This document shows, piece after piece, positions 11,183 through 18,430 of a stretch of DNA of 32,252 nucleotides. The stretch is from DASYXW01 sp035934405 (lineage in GTDB: Bacteria; Acidobacteriota; Terriglobia; UBA7540): assembly GCA_035934405.1 (NCBI GenBank), contig DASYXW010000036.1, positions 1 through 32,252 on the forward strand, written 5' to 3'. Each line of letters starts with the position of its first letter. Positions within the stretch are counted from its first letter, which is position 1. Under the pieces are notes generated by a model. The model saw only the letters and a program-made list of their open reading frames with translations, was not told where the DNA came from and did no database searches. Made by a program: the position numbers and the translations under genes.

Positions 11183-12640
11183 ATGCTGGATGGCCCGATT
11201 CCGGAAGCCCTCACCTTCGACGACGTTCTGCTGCGCCCCGCCAAGTCGTCGGTGTTGCCGAACCAGGTGGACACGCGGACGTGGTTCGCCCGCAATCTCC
11301 CCTTGAACATTCCCATCTCAAGCTCGGCCATGGACACGGTCACCGAATCGCCGCTGGCGATCGCGCTGGCGCAGCAGGGCGGCATCGGCATTCTTCATCG
11401 CTCCATGAGCATCGACCGCCAGGCGGCGGAGATCGACAAGGTGAAGCGCTCCGAAAGCGGCATGATCGTGGATCCGGTGACGGTGAGCCCCGAGAGCCGC
11501 ATCTCCGACGCTCAGGAGATCATGCAGAAGTACAAGATCTCCGGCGTGCCAGTGACCCGGGACGGCAAGCTGGTGGGCATCCTCACCAACCGCGACCTGC
11601 GCTTTGAGACCCGATCCGACCTTCCGGTCGAGCGCGTAATGACCAAGGACAATCTCATCACCGTGCCCATCGGCACCACGCTCGAAGAGGCCGAGCAGAT
11701 TCTGCACCGGCATCGCGTGGAAAAACTTCCGGTGGTGGATGACGCCTTCTACCTGAAGGGCCTCATCACGGTCAAGGACATCCAGAAGAAGATCAAATAC
11801 CCCAGCGCCGCCAAGGACGCCCAGGGCCGCTTGCGCGCCGGCGCGGCGATCGGGGCCACGGGCGATTTCCTGGAGCGCGCCCAGGAGATGGTGAAGACCA
11901 AGGTGGACGTGCTGGTGGTGGACACGGCGCACGGGCATTCCTCGCGGGTGCTCGAGGCCGTCCGCCTGCTCAAACAGAAGCTCCCGGAAGTGGCACTGGT
12001 GGCAGGCAACGTGGCCACGTTCGAAGGCGCGTGCGACCTGTTGCAGCTCGGCGTGGATGGCCTGAAAGTGGGCATCGGGCCGGGCTCGATCTGCACTACG
12101 CGGGTCGTCACCGGCGCTGGCGTCCCGCAGATCACCGCCATCGCCGAGTGCGCCCGGGCGGCTCGCAATTCCGGCGTGCCGATTATCTCCGACGGCGGCA
12201 TCAAGTTTTCCGGCGACATCTCAAAAGCTATCGCCGCCGGCGCGAGCTCGGTGATGATCGGCAGCCTCTTCGCCGGCACCGAAGAAAGTCCGGGCGAGAC
12301 CATCCTCTACCAGGGCCGCAGCTTCAAGTCGTATCGCGGCATGGGGTCGCTCGGGGCGATGGCGGCGGGGTCGGGTGAGCGCTACGCGCAGGAGGGCGAG
12401 GTCTCAAAGATGGTGGCCGAGGGCATCGAAGGACGCGTCCCTTACAAGGGCCTCCTGGCCGACATGATCACCCAGCTCGTGGGCGGGTTGCGCTCCGGCA
12501 TGGGATACTGCGGCTGCCCCACCATCGAAGCGTTCCAGGCACAGGCGCGATTCGTGCGCATCACCTCCGCCGGCTTGCGCGAAGGCCACGTCCACGACGT
12601 GATCATCACGAAGGAAGCGCCCAACTACCGTCTTGAGTAA
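11183..12640 (+). CDS. guaB: IMP dehydrogenase
   Basis: 485 residues, the usual length. It oxidises IMP to XMP with NAD+, the rate-limiting step of GMP synthesis, in the cytosol. An N-terminal strand (EALTFDDVLLRPAKSSVLP) is followed by the barrel, which is interrupted by two CBS domains (about 94-145 and 152-205) that in this family bind nucleotides for allosteric control. Catalytic Cys304 lies in GPGSICTTRVV. The NAD region DTAHGHS is at 247-253. The mobile flap EGIEGRVPYKG carries Arg418 and Tyr421. All key residues are present. The frame is open upstream to 10874 and has another ATG at 11147, but the promoter position and family length favour 11183. It overlaps the vanZ-like gene by 8 bp. 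Confidence 0.96.
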   Translation: MLDGPIPEALTFDDVLLRPAKSSVLPNQVDTRTWFARNLPLNIPISSSAMDTVTESPLAIALAQQGGIGILHRSMSIDRQAAEIDKVKRSESGMIVDPVTVSPESRISDAQEIMQKYKISGVPVTRDGKLVGILTNRDLRFETRSDLPVERVMTKDNLITVPIGTTLEEAEQILHRHRVEKLPVVDDAFYLKGLITVKDIQKKIKYPSAAKDAQGRLRAGAAIGATGDFLERAQEMVKTKVDVLVVDTAHGHSSRVLEAVRLLKQKLPEVALVAGNVATFEGACDLLQLGVDGLKVGIGPGSICTTRVVTGAGVPQITAIAECARAARNSGVPIISDGGIKFSGDISKAIAAGASSVMIGSLFAGTEESPGETILYQGRSFKSYRGMGSLGAMAAGSGERYAQEGEVSKMVAEGIEGRVPYKGLLADMITQLVGGLRSGMGYCGCPTIEAFQAQARFVRITSAGLREGHVHDVIITKEAPNYRLE

Positions 12641-13178
12641 TTCAACCGCCAGCGAAGTAGCCTCCACACGCGCCTCCGGCTCCAGCCCTCAACCGGGCCG
12701 CCACGCCTTCCGCTGGGTCATGGTGGTGATCTGGGCAGGTCTCATCTATTACCTGTCCACGCCCGGCTTCGGCGTGGACTTCACCGTCTGGCTGCTGGCC
12801 CAGATCCTGCTTTTGCTGCACCTGCACGTCTCGCCTGCCGCCTTCGAGCAGATCCATTTTCTCTTCCGCAAGTCCGCCCACATGACGGAGTACGGCATCT
12901 TCAGCCTGCTTCTCTATGCGAGTTTTCAGGGGCGGAAGGAATTCGAATGGAACCCGCGCCTGGCGCTGCGCTGCGTTCTGATCGCGGCCGCATACTCGCT
13001 CACCGATGAATTCCATCAGTTGTTTTCGCCCGGACGCGGCGCCTCGCTCGTGGACTGCGGCATCGATACGACGGGAGCGGTTCTCGCCATACTGCTGGTC
13101 GTCTATGGCCACGAGGTTCTGGTTCAAGCCTTCAGGAGAAGAAGCGCGGCGAGCGCGGCGAGCGCGGCGGAGACGTAG
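12633..13178 (+). CDS. VanZ-like membrane protein
   Basis: 181 residues from TTG 12633, overlapping the guaB stop by 8 bp. ATG 12720 is the next likely start and would remove a polar leader of 29 residues. Four hydrophobic segments are visible. VanZ-family motifs are present: RWVMVVIWAGLIYYLSTPGF, KSAHMTEYGIFSLLLY (His and Glu-Tyr) and TDEFHQLFSPGRGASLVDCGIDTTGA. VanZ is linked to low-level teicoplanin resistance in enterococci, but most genomic homologues have no proven function. The close junction suggests co-transcription with guaB. The last ~20 codons are antisense to the MFS gene and contain a 9-bp repeat. Confidence 0.85.
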   Translation: MSNSTASEVASTRASGSSPQPGRHAFRWVMVVIWAGLIYYLSTPGFGVDFTVWLLAQILLLLHLHVSPAAFEQIHFLFRKSAHMTEYGIFSLLLYASFQGRKEFEWNPRLALRCVLIAAAYSLTDEFHQLFSPGRGASLVDCGIDTTGAVLAILLVVYGHEVLVQAFRRRSAASAASAAET

Positions 13179-14359
13179 AAAGGAGCGGCCGGATTGTAAT
13201 GCCGCCACAGCCATCCGGCTAGAACGCTAGCCGGCAAGGCCGCCACGCCCACCACCCAGTTGAACAAGCCGTACATCGAGGCGCGGCGCGTGGACGGCGC
13301 AAGGTCCGCAATCCACGCCTTGAGGACGCCCTCGGAGAGGGCGTAGTAGAGGCCATAAGCGGGGAACAACACCCAGGCGGCAAGCGGTGAAGTGGCGCGG
13401 GCAAAGCCGAAATAGACGAGAGCGTAAATCGCGTAACCGCCGGCCACGAGGCCACGGCGCGGGATGCAGTCCGAAAGCTTGCCCGCTGGCCAGCTCAGCG
13501 CGGAGTACACCGCGTTGAACGCCAGGCCCAACGCCGGCGCCAGCGACGGCCGCAGCCCCAGGTTCTGGGAGCGCAGAATCAGGAAGAGGTCGGACGAATT
13601 ACCGAGCGAGAAGACACCGACCGCAAGCAGCATCCACTTGAGGCGCGGCTCCATCTTCCAGTTTCGATTTTCGACTTTCGATTTTCCAGTTTCGGTCTTC
13701 GAGTTTCCACTTTCGTCTTTCGCTGGGCGCACCTCGCGGACCGCAGCCCACGCCAGCAGAACCGTCATCGCTCCCGGAATCGCCGCCACCCAGAACACAG
13801 CGCGCACATTGCCATGAAACGCCTGCACGCACAGCAGTGCGGACAGGGGCCCGAGAATGGCGCCGGCCGTGTCCATCGCCTGAAGCAGCCCAAAAGCCGC
13901 GCCTCGCTGCGAGGGGTGCGCCGAGTCGGCGATCAAGGCGTCGCGCGGCGCGGCGCGCAAGCCCTTGGAGCCGCGGTCGGCGAAGCGAATCCAAAATACC
14001 TGCGGCCAGCTTTGCGCCAGCGCCAGGAGCGGCTTGGCGAGGTTGGCCACGGTGTAGCCGGCGGCGGCGATCGGTTTCCTCCGGCGCCAGCGATCCGAGA
14101 CAAGTCCCGAAAGCAAGCGAGTAAAGCTCGCGACGGTTTCGGCCGCACCCTCGATGAAGCCGAAGGCCATGGGGCCGGCGCCGAGCACGCTCGTCAGAAA
14201 CTGCGGCAGCAGCCAGTAACTCATTTCGGTGGCGGTGTCATTGAAAAAGGCCACCCAGCCGAGAGTCCAGACGTTGCGGGGCAAGCGGGAATCGGAAGTC
14301 GGGTTCCGGGGTTTGGGGTTCGGGGGGGAGGAACTGGGCATGCGAGACCCGGCATGCAA
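13124..14359 (-). CDS. MFS transporter
   Basis: 411 residues with about 11-12 hydrophobic segments. The MFS loop 2-3 signature is visible (LLSGLVSDRWRRRKPIAAAGY), with a second copy in the C-half (WPAGKLSDCIPRRGLVAGGYAIY). RGSKGLRAAPRDALIADSAH matches a subgroup common in soil bacteria. Substrate unknown. Two odd parts are written by tandem heptamers: residues about 9-29 (SSPPNPKPRNPTSDSRLPRN) and the central cytoplasmic loop (ESGNSKTETGK then SKVENRNWKME). The real protein core begins near LPRNVWTLGW, so the start is uncertain; no good Shine-Dalgarno is seen at 14359. The 3' end overlaps the vanZ-like gene by 55 bp tail to tail. It is 67 bp after rplQ and may receive read-through from the ribosomal operon. 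Confidence 0.88.
   Translation of the reverse strand: MHAGSRMPSSSPPNPKPRNPTSDSRLPRNVWTLGWVAFFNDTATEMSYWLLPQFLTSVLGAGPMAFGFIEGAAETVASFTRLLSGLVSDRWRRRKPIAAAGYTVANLAKPLLALAQSWPQVFWIRFADRGSKGLRAAPRDALIADSAHPSQRGAAFGLLQAMDTAGAILGPLSALLCVQAFHGNVRAVFWVAAIPGAMTVLLAWAAVREVRPAKDESGNSKTETGKSKVENRNWKMEPRLKWMLLAVGVFSLGNSSDLFLILRSQNLGLRPSLAPALGLAFNAVYSALSWPAGKLSDCIPRRGLVAGGYAIYALVYFGFARATSPLAAWVLFPAYGLYYALSEGVLKAWIADLAPSTRRASMYGLFNWVVGVAALPASVLAGWLWRHYNPAAPFYVSAALAALAALLLLKA
13143..13169. repeat. 9-bp tandem repeat in the vanZ/MFS overlap
   Basis: Three perfect copies of AGCGCGGCG. They are read as an Ser-Ala-Ala-type repeat in the VanZ-like tail and as Ala-Leu-Ala-type repeats in the last MFS membrane segment on the other strand. 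Confidence 0.85.
13653..13722. repeat. Ten-unit heptamer array inside the MFS gene
   Basis: Ten consecutive 7-nt units with the plus-strand pattern aNtttc(g/c): atcttcc, agtttcg, attttcg, actttcg, attttcc, agtttcg, gtcttcg, agtttcc, actttcg, tctttcg. It is translated in frame as the polar loop between the two halves of the transporter. Confidence 0.8.
14288..14322. repeat. Heptamer array at the MFS 5' end
   Basis: Five units: ggaatcg, gaagtcg, ggttccg, gggtttg, gggttcg, running into a G-tract. It encodes the Pro/Arg/Ser-rich N-terminus of the predicted MFS protein, which casts doubt on that start. Confidence 0.65.
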
Positions 14360-14390
14360 TCGAGGCTACTGAACCAGCCTATACAAGACA

Positions 14391-14423
14391 CCCGCGGCGA
14401 GGAGCCGGTTTTCTAGGCGCGGG
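14391..14423 (-). terminator. Possible stem-loop after rplQ
   Basis: CCCGCG (14391-14396)/CGCGGG (14418-14423), 21-nt loop, starting 3 bp past the rplQ stop. No T-run is seen, so it may only be a weak attenuator between rplQ and the MFS gene. Confidence 0.25.
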
Positions 14424-14426
14424 CAA

Positions 14427-14909
14427 CTACTTCTTATCTTCTTTGTCCTCCGGCGGAGGGCCGGCCTTTGCTTCGGCGGCTTTGGCCTCTTCGGCAACCT
14501 TGCGACGCTTCTCCATACGCTCGGCGCGGGCCTCGGCTTTCTTCTGCAGCACCTCGGTGCCGACGAGTTCGAGTACGGCGGTGTCCGCCCCGTCGCCCTT
14601 GCGCCATCCGGTATGAATGATGCGCGTGTAGCCTCCCGTGCGCGCGGTATACCGCTTGGCGATGTCCCCGAAGAGTTTCTGGACGGAGGCAGGCGTGAGG
14701 CAGTAGCTCGCGACCTGACGCCGCGCATGGAGGTCACCGCGCTTGCCGAGCGAGATCATCTCTTCCACGATGCCGCGCGCCGCCTTGGCCTTGGCACGCG
14801 TCGTTTCAATGCGCTCTTCGACAATGACCGAGGTCACCAGATTGCGCAGAAGCGCCCGGCGATGCGAGGTGTTGCGGCTCAGTTTCCGGCCATAATTACG
14901 ATGACGCAT
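14427..14909 (-). CDS. rplQ: 50S ribosomal protein L17
   Basis: 160 residues from ATG 14909 (AGGT 6 nt upstream; the GTG 6 nt earlier is less likely). It is a large-subunit protein near the exit tunnel. The L17 core is clear: MRHRNYGRKLSRNTSHRRAL, later ERIETTRAKAKAARGIVEEMI, then the GGYTRIIHTGWRKGDGADTAVLELVG end. After about residue 122 comes a highly charged tail of about 38 residues (KKAEARAERMEKRRK, then EEAKAAEAKAGPPPEDKEDKK), longer than the usual ~120-residue protein. It is the last gene of the alpha operon, after rpoA. Confidence 0.95.
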   Translation of the reverse strand: MRHRNYGRKLSRNTSHRRALLRNLVTSVIVEERIETTRAKAKAARGIVEEMISLGKRGDLHARRQVASYCLTPASVQKLFGDIAKRYTARTGGYTRIIHTGWRKGDGADTAVLELVGTEVLQKKAEARAERMEKRRKVAEEAKAAEAKAGPPPEDKEDKK

Positions 14910-14918
14910 GGTCACACC

Positions 14919-14960
14919 TGGAAAGCGAAATTAGGAACTGGAAAATGGGAACCGGAAATC
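14919..14960. repeat. Heptamer array between rpoA and rplQ
   Basis: Six units: ctggaaa, gcgaaat, taggaac, tggaaaa, tgggaac, cggaaat. It occupies part of the 117-bp gap upstream of rplQ; a related stretch (tttccagtttccc) is at about 15013-15025. Confidence 0.6.
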
Positions 14961-15026
14961 AACACTGCAAGCTCCGAATTCGAAACCTGAACCTCTGCAT
15001 CAGCCCGACCAATTTCCAGTTTCCCA

Positions 15027-16052
15027 TCAGACTTGCGGCTGTGGCGTTTGAGGTTCCGCCGACGGCCCCGGAGCAATCGAACTGCCGCCTTCGTCGAACC
15101 TCATGCCAAGGCTCAGGTTCATCGCCGCCAGGATCTCTTTAATCTCGTTGAGAGACTTGCGGCCGAAATTCTTCGTCTTGAGCATCTCCTGCTCGCTTTT
15201 CTCCACGAGCTGGCGGATGGTCTGAATGTTGGCGTTTTTCAGGCAGTTGTACGAGCGAACCGAGAGTTCGAGTTCCTCGACCGAACGGTCGAGGTTTTCA
15301 TTGCGGGAGACGGCCGGCCGGTCTGCCGCCGCTGCGGATTCCTCCACCTGGGTGGTTTCCTCGAAGTTGATGAAAATCACCATGTGGTCCTTCAACAGCT
15401 TGGCCGCCAAGCCCACCGCATCCTGCGGGGCAATCGCGCCGTTCGTCCACACCTCAAGGGTCAGCCGGTCGTAGTCCGTCATCTGGCCGAGGCGAGCCGC
15501 CTCCACCGTGTAGTTCACCTTGCGAATCGGCGAGTGCACGGAATCGACCGGAATTGAGCCGAGGGGCAGGTCTTCATCGAAGTTTTTCTCAGCGGAGACG
15601 TAACCGCGTCCCGCCTTCACTCTCATCTCGATCTGCAACTTGCCTCCCTCGCTGACAGTCGCAAGATACACGTCCTTGTCGAGGATCTCCACGTCGGGGT
15701 CTTCCTGGATCATGCGGGAAGTCACTTCGCCCGGCTGGTCCACTTGCAGGTAGAGCGCCTTCGGCCCTTCGACATTCATCTTCAAGGGAATCTGTTTGAG
15801 GTTCAGGATGATGTCCGTCGCGTCCTCAACCACACCCGGAATCGAGGAGAATTCATGCAGCACGCCCTCAATCTTCACCGCGGTGATCGCCCCCCCTTCA
15901 ATCGAGGACAGCAGCACCCGCCGCAGAGCGTTGCCGATGGTAGTGCCGAAACCGCGCTCAAACGGCTGCGCATGAAACTGGCCGTACTTGTCGGTCAGCG
16001 TATCAGTGTCGCACGCCAGCCGCTTGGGTTTCTGGAAGCCTTTCCATAACAT
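15027..16052 (-). CDS. rpoA: DNA-directed RNA polymerase subunit alpha
   Basis: 341 residues. The alpha dimer is the platform for core RNA polymerase assembly. The N-terminal domain shows FERGFGTTIGNALRRVLLSSIEG and VVEDATDIILNLKQI. The C-terminal domain (about 255-320) shows ELELSVRSYNCLKNANI, then QTIRQLVEKSEQEMLKTKNF and GRKSLNEIKEIL, the helix-hairpin-helix part that contacts UP elements and activators. A Pro/Ser-rich tail (SSIAPGPSAEPQTPQPQV) follows. The length is normal. It lies between rpsD and rplQ as in the standard alpha operon. A strong AGGAGGAATA-type Shine-Dalgarno precedes ATG 16052. Confidence 0.97.
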   Translation of the reverse strand: MLWKGFQKPKRLACDTDTLTDKYGQFHAQPFERGFGTTIGNALRRVLLSSIEGGAITAVKIEGVLHEFSSIPGVVEDATDIILNLKQIPLKMNVEGPKALYLQVDQPGEVTSRMIQEDPDVEILDKDVYLATVSEGGKLQIEMRVKAGRGYVSAEKNFDEDLPLGSIPVDSVHSPIRKVNYTVEAARLGQMTDYDRLTLEVWTNGAIAPQDAVGLAAKLLKDHMVIFINFEETTQVEESAAAADRPAVSRNENLDRSVEELELSVRSYNCLKNANIQTIRQLVEKSEQEMLKTKNFGRKSLNEIKEILAAMNLSLGMRFDEGGSSIAPGPSAEPQTPQPQV

Positions 16053-16074
16053 AGCTTATTCCTCCTGCTTTTTC

Positions 16075-16148
16075 GATCCACAGATTACGATCCACAGATG
16101 ACGCAGACTGTTGTCGCCAGCCCTCTGTGCCATCTGCCTGATCTGTGG
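16075..16148. repeat. 14-bp direct repeat and inverted repeat between rpsD and rpoA
   Basis: Two near-identical 14-mers (16075-16088, 16089-16102), each two heptamers. The arm CCACAGAT+GCAGA (16092-16107) is mirrored by TCTGC+ATCTGTGG (16133-16148) with a 3-base mismatch gap and a ~25-nt loop. The stem would form in the mRNA directly after the rpsD stop. Confidence 0.55.
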
Positions 16149-16149
16149 C

Positions 16150-16779
16150 CTACTTGGAATACAACTCGACAATCATCTGCTCCTGGATGGGGAAGTTCAC
16201 ATCTTCCCGCTTGGGAAGCGATACCACGCGTCCCTTCATTGCTTCGCGGTCGAATTCGAGCCACGCCGGAGTTGGCCGGCTGCCCGCCAAATCGAGTGCG
16301 CGCTGGATGCTTGCGATCTGCCGGCTTTTCTCAGGCACCGCGAGTTCCTGCCCGGGCGCGACCTCGAACGAAGGGATGGTCACCCGGCGCCCCGCCACCA
16401 GAATGTGCCCGTGACGCACCAGTTGCCGGGCTGCAGCCCGCGAGGTGGCAAGGCCGAGCCGGTAAAGAACGTTGTCGAGGCGGCGCTCGAGCATCTGCAG
16501 CAGTATTTCTCCGGTGATCCCCCGCCCCGCCGCCGCTTTCTCAAAGTAGTTGCGGAACTGGTTCTCCAGGATGCCGTACAAGCGGCGCACCTTCTGCTTC
16601 TCACGGAGCTGCAGCCCGTAGCCGACAATCTTCGGCTTACGCGCCTTCCCGGTCTGGCCGGGCGGGAAGTTCCGCTTCTCGATGGCGCACTTGTCCGTCA
16701 GGCAGCGCTGCCCCTTCAGGAACAGCTTCTGTCCCTCGCGCCGGCAGAGCCGGCAAACCGCGTCACGATATCTCGCCAA
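16150..16779 (-). CDS. rpsD: 30S ribosomal protein S4 (zinc-type)
   Basis: 209 residues. It is a primary 16S rRNA binder that starts 30S assembly. In E. coli it also represses the alpha operon. The N-terminus carries Cys9, Cys12, Cys26 and Cys31 (CRLC...CLTDKC), the zinc-binding form. The S4 RNA-binding domain reads RRLDNVLYRLGLATSRAAAR then QLVRHGHILVAGRRVTIPSF. The C-terminus IVELYSK is typical. It lies between rpsK and rpoA, with stem-loops on both sides. Confidence 0.97.
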   Translation of the reverse strand: MARYRDAVCRLCRREGQKLFLKGQRCLTDKCAIEKRNFPPGQTGKARKPKIVGYGLQLREKQKVRRLYGILENQFRNYFEKAAAGRGITGEILLQMLERRLDNVLYRLGLATSRAAARQLVRHGHILVAGRRVTIPSFEVAPGQELAVPEKSRQIASIQRALDLAGSRPTPAWLEFDREAMKGRVVSLPKREDVNFPIQEQMIVELYSK

Positions 16780-16800
16780 ACCAACCTCCCTAGCCTTATT

Positions 16801-16842
16801 GAATCATTGAGTCATTGGGTCACTGACTCAATGAGTCGGTTC
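16801..16842. repeat. Hairpin and heptamer array between rpsK and rpsD
   Basis: CATTGAGTCA (16805-16814)/TGACTCAATG (16824-16833) is a perfect 10-bp stem with a 9-nt loop. The same stretch reads as six degenerate heptamers. It starts one base past the rpsK stop and lies 22 bp before the rpsD start. Confidence 0.65.
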
Positions 16843-16843
16843 G

Positions 16844-17254
16844 CTACACCCTGCGCCGCTTCGGCGGCCGGCAGCCGTTGTGCGGGATCGGCGTCACGTC
16901 TTTGATGTGCCGCACTTCGAGACCCGCCGTGGCCAGCGCCCGGATGGCGGACTCGCGCCCCGCGCCCGGGCCCTTCACTCGCACCTCGACCGACCTCATG
17001 CCATGATCGCGGGCGCCGTTCGCCGCGCGCGCTGCCGCCTGCTGGGCGGCAAATGGGGTACCTTTGCGCGAGCCCTTGAACCCCAGCGACCCGGCGCTTG
17101 ACCAGCACACCAGCCGCCCGTCGTGGTCGGTAATACTGATCAGCGTATTATTGAAGGTCGCCTGGATGTGCGCCACGCCGGCGGGAACCATCCGCTTTTC
17201 CTTTTTCTTGAAGACCTTCTTTTTGCCTGCCTTGGGAGCTGCCGCCTTTGCCAT
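16844..17254 (-). CDS. rpsK: 30S ribosomal protein S11
   Basis: 136 residues. It is a platform protein of the small subunit near the mRNA exit. It has a basic N-terminal arm (KAGKKKVFKKKEKR), then GVAHIQATFNNTLISITDHDG, SSAGSLGFKGSRKGTPFAAQ and the conserved end DVTPIPHNGCRPPKRRRV. All family blocks are present. It lies between rpsM and rpsD in the alpha-operon order. Confidence 0.97.
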   Translation of the reverse strand: MAKAAAPKAGKKKVFKKKEKRMVPAGVAHIQATFNNTLISITDHDGRLVCWSSAGSLGFKGSRKGTPFAAQQAAARAANGARDHGMRSVEVRVKGPGAGRESAIRALATAGLEVRHIKDVTPIPHNGCRPPKRRRV

Positions 17255-17259
17255 AAAAT

Positions 17260-17294
17260 CAGTGGTCAGTTGTCAGTGGTCAGTTGCCAGTTAA
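17260..17294. repeat. Heptamer array upstream of rpsK
   Basis: Five units: cagtggt, cagttgt, cagtggt, cagttgc, cagttaa, in the 163-bp rpsM-rpsK gap. A partly complementary stretch (caactgggcactg, 17402-17414) lies just past the rpsM stop, so a long-range stem is possible. The rest of the gap holds no gene. Confidence 0.7.
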
Positions 17295-17417
17295 AACCGC
17301 AACAACCAGGCTCAACGAGTTCGACCCTCCGAATCTCTGGATTTTCTCTTCAACTCAGCCTTCAATTGCCAGTTCAAATGGTCGGTCGTACCGGCAACCG
17401 ACAACTGGGCACTGCTC

Positions 17418-17804
17418 TTAGGTTTTTGCCGTCGTCCGTTTCTTGTTGGCCACCGTGCCCTTGCGCGGGCCCTTGCGCGTCCGCGCGTTGGTGTGGGTGC
17501 GCTGCCCGCGGACCGGCAGGTTGCGCCGGTGGCGCAGCCCCCGGTAGGAGCCGATCTCGATCAGCCGCCGGACGCTGAGCGCCACTTCCTTGCGGAGATC
17601 GCCTTCCACGCCGCCGTCCTCCTCAATCACCTGGCGGATGCGCGTGGCCTCGTCATCAGCCAGATCCTTCACCGGCTTGTTCGGGTCAACCCCGGCGCGC
17701 ATCAATATGGAGAGGGACCGCGTCCGCCCGATGCCGTAAATATAGGTCAGGCCAATCTCCACACGCTTCGTGCGCGGCAAGTCAACACCTGCAATTCGAG
17801 CCAT
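17418..17804 (-). CDS. rpsM: 30S ribosomal protein S13
   Basis: 128 residues. It is a 30S head protein that contacts the P-site tRNA and bridges to the 50S subunit. Visible: MARIAGVDLPRTKRVEIGLT, YIYGIGRTRSLSIL (helix-two-turn-helix), SYRGLRHRRNLPVRGQRTHT and NARTRKGPRKGTVANKK. The length is normal. It follows rpmJ in transcription order, with a palindromic spacer between. Confidence 0.97.
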   Translation of the reverse strand: MARIAGVDLPRTKRVEIGLTYIYGIGRTRSLSILMRAGVDPNKPVKDLADDEATRIRQVIEEDGGVEGDLRKEVALSVRRLIEIGSYRGLRHRRNLPVRGQRTHTNARTRKGPRKGTVANKKRTTAKT

Positions 17805-17818
17805 GGAACCTCCAAAAG

Positions 17819-17911
17819 CAGTGGCAAGTGACGAGCGGCAGGTGGCAAGCCGCTCCCGGGTCTTCGGGTTTCAATGGTTACTTATCACTGGCCGCTTACC
17901 ACCAGCCACTG
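17819..17911. repeat. Palindromic spacer between rpmJ and rpsM
   Basis: Arms CAGTGGC (17819-17825)/GCCACTG (17905-17911) with an inner AGCGGC/GCCGCT pair give a roughly 90-nt imperfect hairpin that fills the gap. The arms are made of gtggcaag-like 7-nt words. Confidence 0.5.
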
Positions 17912-17917
17912 TTCTTC

Positions 17918-18031
17918 TTACCCCTGGCGTTGCTTATGCTTCGGATTCTCGCAGATCACGCGAACCACGCCCTTGCGCCGGATGACCTTGCACTTGGAAC
18001 AAATCTTGCGCACCGAGGACCGCACTTTCAT
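17918..18031 (-). CDS. rpmJ: 50S ribosomal protein L36 (zinc-type)
   Basis: 37 residues: MKVRSSVRKICSKCKVIRRK then GVVRVICENPKHKQRQG. It has a complete zinc site (Cys11, Cys14, Cys27, His32), so it is the zinc-bound form and not the zinc-free paralogue. It is the smallest 50S protein and sits between infA and rpsM as in many bacteria. ATG 18031 lies 23 bp after the infA stop. Confidence 0.95.
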   Translation of the reverse strand: MKVRSSVRKICSKCKVIRRKGVVRVICENPKHKQRQG

Positions 18032-18054
18032 TGGATGAATGTCCTTTGATTAGA

Positions 18055-18273
18055 TCACTTGTACCGATAAACGATTCTTCCGCGCGTGAGGTCGTAAGGC
18101 GAGAGCTCGACCTGCACCTTGTCGCCGGGCAGAATCCGGATAAAGTTCTTTCTCATCTTACCGGAAATATGGGCCAGCACCTGGTGCTTGTTGTCGAGCT
18201 CAACGCGGAACATGGCATTGGGCAGCGGTTCAAGCACCGTGGCAATGACCTCAATCGCCTCTTCTTTAGCCAT
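18055..18273 (-). CDS. infA: Translation initiation factor IF-1
   Basis: 72 residues, the exact usual length. It has a single OB fold and binds the 30S A site during initiation. Typical blocks are EEAIEVIATVLEPLPNAMFR, VELDNKHQVLAHISGKMRKN, FIRILPGDKVQVELSPYDLT and RGRIVYRYK. It is followed by rpmJ. A 157-bp gap with a probable promoter separates it from map, so infA may begin a separately controlled alpha-operon transcript. The Shine-Dalgarno is weak. Confidence 0.97.
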   Translation of the reverse strand: MAKEEAIEVIATVLEPLPNAMFRVELDNKHQVLAHISGKMRKNFIRILPGDKVQVELSPYDLTRGRIVYRYK

Positions 18274-18285
18274 AAATCAAGTTCA

Positions 18286-18298
18286 GAGCCCGGGGCTC
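18286..18298. promoter_or_regulatory. Palindrome just upstream of infA
   Basis: GAGCCC-G-GGGCTC, a perfect 6-bp dyad, 12 bp before the infA ATG. It could be a small hairpin that limits initiation, or a protein-binding site. Confidence 0.3.
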
Positions 18299-18380
18299 AC
18301 AACTCCCAGCGCCGGCTCGCTGCACTCACCGTCCGGAATCGTCCGTAGCGATCAGGAAGGGCTAGACCGGCTTCTAAGTC

Positions 18381-18410
18381 AGTATACCATGTAACGGATC
18401 GCGCCTGGAA
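18381..18410 (-). promoter_or_regulatory. Probable infA/alpha-operon promoter
   Basis: On the minus strand an extended -10, TGG-TATACT (-10 at 18386-18381), with a weak -35 TTCCAG (18410-18405) at 18-nt spacing. It lies in the map-infA gap, about 108 bp before infA. Confidence 0.45.
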
Positions 18411-18430
18411 CCGCCAATACGGTTTGAAGC

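Noticed and set aside
16801..17294. CRISPR-like repeated words
   Set aside because: Units are 7 nt and directly adjacent, without spacers or cas genes; simple tandem heptamers.
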